Assembly (NCBI GenBank): GCA_003243455.1 | Contig: QFQS01000024.1 | Coordinates: 1-5,772 of the forward strand | Source: Cereibacter sphaeroides | GTDB taxonomy: Bacteria; Pseudomonadota; Alphaproteobacteria; Rhodobacterales; Rhodobacteraceae | Reading direction: 5' to 3' | Length of the DNA stretch: 5,772 bases | Part shown: piece by piece, positions 1 to 5,689 of the stretch | Position numbering within the stretch: the first letter of the stretch is position 1 | Layout: each line of letters starts with the position of its first letter | Translations under genes and position numbers: made by a program | Notes under the pieces: model-generated | What the model was told of the DNA's origin: nothing | Seen by the model: only the letters and a program-made list of their open reading frames with translations | Database searches by the model: none

Positions 1-82
1 AGAGCGAGCCTGGTAGATCGCCATGTTCAATCTTTGTTCTTCAACATGGCCAAAATCGCAGCTTCGGGCCGACTGGGCCGAT
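1..82. other. Unidentified sequence replacing the body of a TonB receptor gene
   Basis: Reading leftward from the receptor fragment, similarity to the receptor pattern stops at about position 82, and none of the three minus-strand frames beyond it resumes a plug domain. The receptor frame meets a stop at 41-43. This stretch therefore looks like foreign or rearranged DNA rather than a simple one-base frameshift. It contains an inverted repeat (20-30 against 40-50, 10 of 11 pairs, 9-base loop). A minus-strand ATG at 22-24 opens a frame running off the window edge (MAIYQARS), too short to identify. An insertion sequence end or a deletion junction are both possible; I do not recognise a known terminal repeat. 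Confidence 0.4.
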
Positions 83-283
83 GGACTCCGAACGTTTCTG
101 GGCCGTCACGACGATTGCGCCGCCATCGTCGGCTGCTGCGCTTTGATCGCTGTCAGCTGCGGGCTGGGCTGCTCCCGGCGCGCCCTGGGCGCTCGCTGCC
201 GTAGAAAGGAACGGCAGCAAGGTTAGGCCCACAAGGGCCGAAAAGCAAAGGTAAGAAGTACGCGACGTCTTATTCCGTGTCAC
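41..283 (-). pseudogene. Truncated TonB-dependent receptor, N-terminal fragment only
   Basis: This is the first part of an outer-membrane TonB-dependent receptor, a family that imports siderophores, sugars or other large substrates using energy from TonB/ExbBD. The start is a GTG at 281-283, preceded by a good ribosome binding site. Residues 1-32 form a signal peptide: a basic N-terminus, a hydrophobic stretch LVGLTLLPFL, and a probable cleavage site after ASA. A low-complexity Ala/Gln/Asp linker (33-55) follows, then the TonB box region AIVVTAQKRSES (56-67), typical of sphingomonad receptors. After residue 67 or 68 the expected plug domain (usually a QDVP-type motif) is absent. Twelve or so unrelated residues lead to a stop at 41-43, so about 90% of a normal 700-1000 residue receptor is missing. 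The surviving peptide would have no barrel and cannot transport. The substrate cannot be judged. It is transcribed in the same direction as the kinase gene but lies over 570 bp from it. Confidence 0.75.
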
Positions 284-860
284 TGAATGTCCCCTTTATC
301 CTGAAAAGCGCGCCTCAGGCCGACTTTTGTCGATCGCTGCGGCCAGTTCCTCCGCAAACATCACGCTGTTTGAATGGGGCGAGAGGCCGGCGAACCCGTA
401 TCCGTGTTCCCTATCGGCGCTCACCAGCCCATGGATAACCGCTCTCACCGTCCGGATCAGACTGGATGGCCGGGAGCCTTGCCAATGGATGTCCGCGCAG
501 GCGGCGCATCCCGAACGCAATTTCTTCAAGTCCGCACATTGACGTACCCGCGCAACAGTTGCTGCCAGTGCCTTTATCCAGCCTCCTCCCCTGAGAGGGG
601 CGCGTCCGTTTACTGGGCTGCTCGCAGCGACCGGCTCGATGATTGAGCGAGTCGCTTGTTCGATTTAATTTTGCTAACATGCCGGTTTCCTCACATCAAG
701 AAAATTCGACGATCATGAGCATGGGCCTTACGGCGGGCGCATATTCAACCAATAATGGTCTATAAAAGTAGGATTTCCTTGGGTTGGCCGTTTGTCGCGT
801 TATCCCCTTTGGGAATTTTAGCAGATTAATATCCATTAATGTCATTGCATCCCGCCCCGA
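284..860. other. Long region without a recognised gene
   Basis: I see no gene of known family here. On the minus strand a frame is open for 122 codons (299-664) between TAA at 665-667 and TAA at 296-298. It has no ATG; the first standard start giving a usable protein is TTG at 527-529 (77 residues, no motif recognised). Several short overlapping frames on the other strand show no family signature and are probably chance products of high G+C. A small perfect hairpin lies at 588-600 (5-bp stem, 3-base loop) without a T run. From about 655 to 845 the sequence is more AT-rich, as expected of non-coding DNA, and includes two ATTAAT hexamers (826-831 and 836-841). The region may contain the receptor's promoter or long leader and the end of the kinase transcript, but I see no convincing terminator. 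Confidence 0.6.
290..296 (-). promoter_or_regulatory. Ribosome binding site for the truncated TonB receptor
   Basis: Minus-strand AAGGGGA lies 6 bases before the GTG at 283. It decides the use of the GTG, since no ATG is near. The site overlaps the TAA (296-298) that ends an upstream open frame. Confidence 0.55.
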
Positions 861-1862
861 TCACGGGTTGAAGCAAAGAAATTCGTCCGCGAGAAAGCGA
901 AGCGCAATTTCTCTGGACTGGGGCACGAAGCGCGATGCCATGGTTGCAATCTCGGGGGCGTCCAGTCGGGTAGCGAACCACCCCACCAGCAGCAGCCGGC
1001 GCAGCATGACCATAGCCGGAACTACCGCTATATCGGAGGCATCGAGTGTGCGAACCGATCGGTAGCCTTCGATCCATGCAGCCGCGATGATATCGAGGTC
1101 CGGCCGTTCCTCCATGAAAGACATGGAGCAGGCCAGTTCCCACATATGCCAGCTATAGCCGCAATCGTCGAAGTCGATGAGATAGAGGCCGTTTTCGTTG
1201 ACGATCTGGTTTGCGACCCGCATGTCGCCATGGATCAGGCCCCAGCGTCCTTCCGGTTTGCCATAGGGGGCCAGTTGCTCCCTGATCTTGCGTTCAGCCT
1301 TCAGGAACAGGAAATGATCGTCCGGCATGACGGATTCATTATCCTGCCATCGCCCCCAATGCGCTTCTTGGCCGATGGCGCTCTCGATGCCCCATGTTGG
1401 ACGGGAAAAACCGGACGGCGTTTCCCAGCAGTCACTCTGGTCGTGCAATGTCGCGGCAATCCGGCCCAGATCCCGATAGGACGGGGCCAGCCTGTCTTCG
1501 GACGGATGGTCGCCCGGGATGAATTCCAACATCACCGCATATTGCGACCCGCCTTCAGCGTCATGAAAATGGGCGATCTTTTCGCCCGCTACCGTGGGAA
1601 TGATGGCAGGACTGCGCAAAATGCCCTGCGCGGAAACCGCCTCGACCCATTGGATCTCGCTTCGGATCTCCTCGAAGCTGCGATAGCCGGGGCGATGCAG
1701 CCGCAGGATGCGATGGACATTTTTTTGCCTGTCGAACAGCCGATAGGTGGCATTTTCCGACAGGCGGAGCAGTTGGAGTTCGGAATCGTCCGGCAATCCA
1801 TATTGGGCCAGAACTGCAGCCCCATTTCGTTCCCAGCTTGTCAGGGAAGGCCCGTCAACCAT
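861..1862 (-). CDS. Small-molecule kinase, APH/choline kinase-like phosphotransferase
   Basis: This 333-residue cytoplasmic protein has the aminoglycoside phosphotransferase/choline kinase/homoserine kinase II fold and probably transfers phosphate from ATP to a hydroxyl of a small amine or amino acid. Visible motifs are SENATYRL (35-42, nucleotide-loop region), ILRLHRPGYRS (52-62, with the strand carrying the ATP-binding basic residue), the hinge LEFIPG (112-117), LGRIAATLH (132-140), the catalytic loop HGDMRVAN (211-218, Asp213 as catalytic base, Asn218 for Mg) and LIDFDD (228-233, Asp230 as the DFG-like Mg ligand). All catalytic residues are present and the length is normal. The ATG at 1860-1862 lies 35 bp after the stop of the aminotransferase gene, so the two are probably co-transcribed, with the kinase second. 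The sequence does not show the substrate. The pairing with a class III PLP enzyme points to an amino alcohol, ethanolamine or hydroxylysine-like substrate (inference). Homoserine kinase or an antibiotic kinase are less favoured by context. Confidence 0.87.
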   Translation of the reverse strand: MVDGPSLTSWERNGAAVLAQYGLPDDSELQLLRLSENATYRLFDRQKNVHRILRLHRPGYRSFEEIRSEIQWVEAVSAQGILRSPAIIPTVAGEKIAHFHDAEGGSQYAVMLEFIPGDHPSEDRLAPSYRDLGRIAATLHDQSDCWETPSGFSRPTWGIESAIGQEAHWGRWQDNESVMPDDHFLFLKAERKIREQLAPYGKPEGRWGLIHGDMRVANQIVNENGLYLIDFDDCGYSWHMWELACSMSFMEERPDLDIIAAAWIEGYRSVRTLDASDIAVVPAMVMLRRLLLVGWFATRLDAPEIATMASRFVPQSREIALRFLADEFLCFNP

Positions 1863-1897
1863 GTGTTATTTTCTCGCTGTTTCAGGTGATTGGATGC

Positions 1898-3160
1898 TCA
1901 GAGATGAGCGGGCCGGCTGGCCCGGACAGCATCTTCGAGTCGGGAGAGGATGTCGTCTATCTGGCTGGGGGAGGCGAGCAGGCCGGGCTTGAATTGCAGC
2001 ACGCTGGGGTCGAGTGTCGCGAAAATCGCCCAGATGCCTCGTTCGTACAGCGCTCGCATGACCGCCTTCGCGCCATCTGGAGCGTTGAATTCCAAGCCGA
2101 TGATGACCCCTTGCTGGCGAATGCCCGTCAACCAGTCTCGATAGCGCGTGCGGATCGCCTCCAGCCCTTCGGCCAGCTTTTGGCTATTGGACCGGACCAG
2201 GGCTATCGTTTCGGGTCGCTGGGTGATTTCGAGCACCTTCAGGGCCACGACGCAGCCCAGTTCAGCACCCGAAAATGTCGACATATGGGCAAAACCGTCC
2301 TGTTCCAGCCAGGCGCCCGGCCGGTCGCGCATGAGGATTGCGCCGATGGGATAGAGGCCTCCGCCCAATCCCTTGGAGGTCACCAATATGTCAGGCGTCA
2401 CGCCATGGGCGGAAATCGCCCACATGGCTCCCGACCGCATCAGGCCGGTTTGCACCTCGTCCGCAATATAGAGGGTGCCTGCCTGTGCGCACATGCTGGC
2501 GACGGATGCCAGATAGCCGGGCGCAGGCATCGGAAAGCCGTAGGTCGCCGGAATGGTTTCCATGATCACCGCTGCGACATCGTCGCCCGACAGTGCGGCC
2601 GCCATTGCCTGGTCATCATTCAGCGGCACCTGCACAAATTCGGCTGGATTGTCGGAATGGAACAGGCGCGCGAAACGCTCGTCTCCGGTTGCCACGGCCA
2701 GTCCGGTATGGCCATGATAGGCCTTGCGGATCGATACGATCTTGCGACGTCCGGTCGCAAAGCGCGCGCTCTTGATCGCCAGGTCGATCGCCTCGCTGCC
2801 GCTGGTGGCAAAGGCCATGCGGGTGAAGGCGCCGCCGCCCGTGGCCAACAGCGCCTTGGCGAGCGCGGTGCGCCAGGGCGAGGGGAAATGATGGTTGCCG
2901 ATGTCGAGATGGTCGAGCGCTTCCTTTAGCGCCGCCGCCAGTTCGGGGTTGCGATGGCCCAGATTATAGGTGCCGCCATTCAGATGTACGTCGATCAGAT
3001 GCTTGCCGTCGACATCGTACAGGTCATAGCCTTCCCTGCGTCCGATGATTAGTGGAACCCCGGCTTCCTGCCAGAAGCGCGTCTTGTGCGGATTCCAGTA
3101 TCGCTCGGATTGGCTGATCATGTCAGATTTATTTGTGAAATCAGCTGGATAGAATTGCAT
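1898..3160 (-). CDS. Class III PLP-dependent aminotransferase or phospho-lyase
   Basis: This cytoplasmic fold-type I PLP enzyme has 420 residues from the chosen start. Motifs in order: DLYDVDGKHLIDVHLNGGTYNLGH (46-69, entry strand), TSGSEA (119-124, PLP phosphate loop), YHGHTG (148-153, ring-stacking Tyr), Glu201, YIADEVQTG (231-239, Asp234 pairs with the pyridine N), TSKGLGGG (261-268, Lys263 forms the Schiff base) and MSTFSG (293-298). Family members move amino groups from omega-amines or amino acids to a keto acid; a branch instead eliminates phosphate and ammonia from O-phospho-amines. Near the C-terminus VLQFKPGL (387-394) has Gln389 where many members have the carboxylate-binding Arg. 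An in-frame ATG at 3283 would add 41 residues, but it has no ribosome binding site, its extension looks unlike the family, and a candidate -10 lies inside it. The ATG at 3160 has GGGG about 10 bases upstream. First gene of a probable operon with the kinase; exact reaction unknown. Confidence 0.88.
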   Translation of the reverse strand: MQFYPADFTNKSDMISQSERYWNPHKTRFWQEAGVPLIIGRREGYDLYDVDGKHLIDVHLNGGTYNLGHRNPELAAALKEALDHLDIGNHHFPSPWRTALAKALLATGGGAFTRMAFATSGSEAIDLAIKSARFATGRRKIVSIRKAYHGHTGLAVATGDERFARLFHSDNPAEFVQVPLNDDQAMAAALSGDDVAAVIMETIPATYGFPMPAPGYLASVASMCAQAGTLYIADEVQTGLMRSGAMWAISAHGVTPDILVTSKGLGGGLYPIGAILMRDRPGAWLEQDGFAHMSTFSGAELGCVVALKVLEITQRPETIALVRSNSQKLAEGLEAIRTRYRDWLTGIRQQGVIIGLEFNAPDGAKAVMRALYERGIWAIFATLDPSVLQFKPGLLASPSQIDDILSRLEDAVRASRPAHL

Positions 3161-3266
3161 TTTCCCTAGACCCCGATTGTTCGGATAAAGAATGCCGGTT
3201 CCCTTGCCGCCCCTCCTGGTCAGCAGCTGAGCCGCAGCCGTTGCCCGGAAAACCGGCTGCAACGCC

Positions 3267-3272
3267 ATTATA
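3267..3272 (-). promoter_or_regulatory. Candidate -10 box for the aminotransferase-kinase operon
   Basis: The minus strand reads a perfect TATAAT here, in a locally AT-rich tract. With a 17-base spacer the -35 position reads TTATAA (plus 3290-3295), which matches TTGACA at only three of six positions, so the promoter is weak on paper or needs help. A start near 3260 would leave a leader of about 100 bases before the ATG at 3160 and would exclude the longer start at 3283. Function is inferred. Confidence 0.35.
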
Positions 3273-3290
3273 TAACCGAGCATATTTGCT

Positions 3291-3296
3291 TATAAT
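3291..3296 (+). promoter_or_regulatory. Candidate -10 box for the tetR-permease operon
   Basis: The plus strand reads TATAAT. The -35 position 17 bases upstream (TTATAT, 3268-3273) is a poor match. If used, it would give a leader of roughly 235 bases before the tetR start, and this leader would include the 13-bp inverted repeat. It overlaps the -35 position of the opposing candidate promoter, so the two would compete. A promoter nearer tetR is equally possible. Confidence 0.25.
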
Positions 3297-3397
3297 CTAT
3301 CGGCCATACGGATTTTCGGCAGAGAATCTGCTGGACATTTCCAATTTACTCGATTAAATTCGACTATATTGCTTCGATCTGTCAAGCGGAAAATTCC

Positions 3398-3505
3398 GAT
3401 CCGCGAACGGTCGGGGCAATGGCGTTCATTGCGGAGGTAAATCGGCGACAGGCCTGATGACTGCGCTGTGGTTCAATGCCATGAAAGAATGGCCGTTCGC
3501 GGATC
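3398..3505. repeat. Perfect 13-bp inverted repeat in the divergent control region
   Basis: GATCCGCGAACGG at 3398-3410 is the exact reverse complement of the 13 bases at 3493-3505, with 82 bases between. The left arm sits in a near-palindrome, 3396-3414 (CCGA to TCGG ends). Between the arms are two smaller hairpins: 3416-3421 with 3427-3432 (6 bp, 5-base loop) and 3478-3482 with 3489-3493 (5 bp). It lies just upstream of tetR and may be a pair of operator sites for that repressor (DNA looping) or a structured leader RNA; neither is shown by the sequence alone. Confidence 0.6.
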
Positions 3506-3520
3506 AACACTGTGCCAAGG

Positions 3521-3526
3521 AAGGAG
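3521..3526 (+). promoter_or_regulatory. Ribosome binding site of the tetR gene
   Basis: AAGGAG lies 11 bases before the ATG at 3538 and is preceded by a further AAGG. It supports this start over downstream ones, although the first 34 residues lie before the DNA-binding domain. Confidence 0.6.
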
Positions 3527-3537
3527 TCTAACGTCTG

Positions 3538-4239
3538 ATGGTGCGCCAAGCTGCCCCGAAGCGAGCGCCGGTAAAGCCGGAACCCGTGGATGCCGCGCGC
3601 CTGGCGACGCCGCGATTGCCACGACGAGCTCCCGGCAAGTTGCGGTTCGAACTGCTCGTCGACGCGGTCGACCGCCTGCTGGCGGAGCATGATGCGAGCG
3701 TGATCAGCATCCAGGACATTGCCGAGGCGGCGGATGTCCCGGCGCCGTCAATCTATCATTTCTTCCCCAGCACCGCGGCCGCCTTCGTCGCGTTGGCGCA
3801 GCGCTATCTTTCGGTTTTCCAGGCCATGTACAGCGAGCCGCTAAATCACACGGCTCTGGTGGGATGGGAGGACATATTCCGGGCAAAGGGCGGCGCCGCG
3901 GTCGATTATTTCAACACGAATATCGTTTCCCGAAAACTTTTCCTGGGGTCGGATTATAGCTGGCAGGTGCGGCTGGCCGACATTCAGAGCAACCGCACGC
4001 TGGCCACCCATATTGTCGGCGACTATGACCGACATTTCATCGTCGCGGATAGGGAAGCGCTGGTGGACAAGGTGGAAATCGCCATCGGCATAGGCGATTC
4101 AGTCTGGTCCTTTTCCTATCTTCATCACGGCTATGTCACTGATACCTACCGCGAAGAGGCATTCCATGCCTTCCACGCCTATCTTCGCGGATATATTCCG
4201 GAATATGCCCGTAAGCGGTCCGAGGCACGGGCCGGCTGA
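3538..4239 (+). CDS. TetR/AcrR family transcriptional regulator
   Basis: This 233-residue protein is a one-component repressor type: an N-terminal helix-turn-helix binds an operator and a C-terminal all-helical domain binds a small ligand and dimerises. The DNA-binding domain spans about 36-88. Helix 1 is FELLVDAVDRLLAEH, and the turn with recognition helix is ISIQDIAEAADVPAPSIYHFF (56-76); the SIYHFFPS segment is typical of the family's YxHFxxK-like end of helix 3-4. The N-terminus (1-34) is an extra Pro/Lys/Arg-rich tail that could add non-specific DNA contacts. The C-terminal domain (about 95-233) is not one I can tie to a ligand. The gene is divergent from the aminotransferase-kinase pair and 7 bp upstream of the permease. 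It therefore probably senses the locus substrate or its product and controls both arms, perhaps through the inverted repeat at 3398-3505 (inference). Confidence 0.88.
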   Translation: MVRQAAPKRAPVKPEPVDAARLATPRLPRRAPGKLRFELLVDAVDRLLAEHDASVISIQDIAEAADVPAPSIYHFFPSTAAAFVALAQRYLSVFQAMYSEPLNHTALVGWEDIFRAKGGAAVDYFNTNIVSRKLFLGSDYSWQVRLADIQSNRTLATHIVGDYDRHFIVADREALVDKVEIAIGIGDSVWSFSYLHHGYVTDTYREEAFHAFHAYLRGYIPEYARKRSEARAG

Positions 4240-4246
4240 TCGCGAC

Positions 4247-5689
4247 ATGCCGGACCATGGACGATCAGAAGCATCGACCGAGCCGCGTCTTCGCGGCCAT
4301 CTGGGCATCGTGTCCATCATCCTCATGGTCATAGCCACGGCGGCGCCGCTCACCGTCATGGTGGCCAATTCCCCGCTAATCATCGGTATGGGCAATGGCA
4401 TGGCCGCCCCTTTCGACGCTGCCGTCGCCACCATCGTCATGCTACTTTTCACGGCCGGCTTTGTCAGGATGGCGCCGCATATCTCGAATGCAGGGGCATT
4501 TTACGCCTATATCCAGAAGGGACTGGGCAGGGTGATGGGCCTTGGGGCAGCGAGCCTGGCCCTGACATCCTATTTCTGCATCCTGATCGCGATAGAAGCC
4601 TATATCGGTGTCGCCATATCGGGCCTGATTCGGGATTTAGGCGGCCTGTCGTTCCATTGGCTGCCCTTCTCGATCTTCACCATCCTGGTTATCGGAATGC
4701 TCGGCTACCGGGATGTCGAACTGTCGTCGATTTTTCTGGGGATCGCGCTGGTGCTGGAAATTGGCGTTGTTCTGGTCATCGACCTAGCCATCGCCGTCCA
4801 TCGTCCGGCGACAAGCTGGGATCTTTCACCTTTCAATCCCCAGACGATCCTGTCCGGCTCGCCTGGCCTGGGCCTGATGTTCGCCATCTATTGCTTCATC
4901 GGTTTCGAGGCGACGGTCGTGTTCCGGGAAGAGGCGCGGGACCCTGATCGGACGATCCCGCGCGCGACATATCTGGCGGTGCTCATCACGGGAGCCTTCT
5001 ATATTGTCTCGATGTGGTGTGAAATTGCGGGGTTGGCTCCGTCCCGACTGATGCTGCTGGCCGCATCGCAGCCCGATCAAATGTATTTGATACTGGCGCA
5101 GGAACATGGCGGAACCCTCGTACGGGATACGGTTCACGTCCTTGTCGTCACCAGCCTTTTCGCCTGCATCCTGTCGCTGCACAATATCATCGTGCGCTAT
5201 AAATTCGTGCTCGCGCGCCTGAGTTTGTTGCCATTTCGCCTATCGCATGTCCATGCTGTGCATGGCTCCCCCGATGTCGCGTCCGTAGCTCAAACGGCGA
5301 TATCTCTCGTTACCCTTTGTGGCATCGCGATATTGGGCGTTCCTCCGGTGACGGGCGTCTATGCCTTCGGTGCCACGGCCGGGACGATCGGCTATATCGT
5401 GATCCTGATGCTCACCTGCTTATCCGTCATCGTCTATTTCAGCCGAATGAAGGAGCGCCTTTTCTGGCAGACGAAGGTGGCACCCGCATTGGCCTTTCTT
5501 GCCCTGGCGTTATGCTTGGCTATCGCTCTCTCCAATCTCCCCGCGCTTATCGGCGGGACTTATGCCGGCGAACTCAGCGGAGCGGCGGTTGCCGTTATTG
5601 GCTTACCCTTTTTCGGTGGATTGCTGGGGGCGGCCTATCTCCGCGCTAAAAAGCGCGAATTATATGAGAGCCTGAAGAAGCTGGCCTAG
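4247..5689 (+). CDS. APC-superfamily amino acid/amine permease
   Basis: This 480-residue inner-membrane transporter has about 12 hydrophobic segments (roughly 18-38, 53-73, 96-126, 137-153, 158-183, 205-226, 241-262, 297-315, 348-365, 371-398, 411-430, 447-465). Family marks are HLGIVSIILMVIATAAPLTV in broken helix 1 (18-37), NAGAFYAYIQKGLGRVMGLG (81-100), IGFEATVVFREEARDPDRTI (218-237) followed by PRAT (238-241), and HNIIVRYKFVLARLSLLP (312-329) with HGSPDVASVAQT (339-350). Such permeases take up amino acids, polyamines or ethanolamine-like amines by proton or sodium coupling or by exchange. The ATG at 4247 was chosen because it follows the tetR stop by 7 bp; the frame is open back to 4133, but earlier starts would overlap tetR. 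The ribosome binding site is weak, suggesting coupling to tetR translation. The stop at 5687-5689 directly abuts the insertion sequence end. The substrate is unknown; context suggests the molecule handled by the kinase and PLP enzyme. Confidence 0.88.
   Translation: MPDHGRSEASTEPRLRGHLGIVSIILMVIATAAPLTVMVANSPLIIGMGNGMAAPFDAAVATIVMLLFTAGFVRMAPHISNAGAFYAYIQKGLGRVMGLGAASLALTSYFCILIAIEAYIGVAISGLIRDLGGLSFHWLPFSIFTILVIGMLGYRDVELSSIFLGIALVLEIGVVLVIDLAIAVHRPATSWDLSPFNPQTILSGSPGLGLMFAIYCFIGFEATVVFREEARDPDRTIPRATYLAVLITGAFYIVSMWCEIAGLAPSRLMLLAASQPDQMYLILAQEHGGTLVRDTVHVLVVTSLFACILSLHNIIVRYKFVLARLSLLPFRLSHVHAVHGSPDVASVAQTAISLVTLCGIAILGVPPVTGVYAFGATAGTIGYIVILMLTCLSVIVYFSRMKERLFWQTKVAPALAFLALALCLAIALSNLPALIGGTYAGELSGAAVAVIGLPFFGGLLGAAYLRAKKRELYESLKKLA

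Noticed and set aside
588..600. Hairpin CCCCT-GAG-AGGGG as a rho-independent terminator
   Set aside because: The stem is only 5 bp and no T run follows on either strand.
660..670. TCGATTTAATT resembling TCGATTAAATT at 3350-3360, as a shared regulator site
   Set aside because: Ten of eleven matching AT-rich bases in two places is close to what chance gives, and neither copy is a good palindrome.
856..867. Hairpin at the kinase stop codon as a terminator
   Set aside because: Only a 4-bp stem overlapping the stop codon, with no T tract after it.
1146..1889. Plus-strand open frame of 247 codons
   Set aside because: Antisense to the kinase gene, whose catalytic motifs are intact; no family signature in the plus frame.
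1838..2929. Plus-strand open frame of 363 codons
   Set aside because: It lies entirely antisense to the aminotransferase and kinase genes, which have full family motifs. Its translation shows no domain and is rich in residues expected from reverse-frame high G+C codons.
4133..4246. Longer N-terminus for the permease (start at 4133 or 4205)
   Set aside because: These starts overlap the end of tetR by 35-107 bases, show no ribosome binding site and add residues that do not resemble the family's N-terminus.
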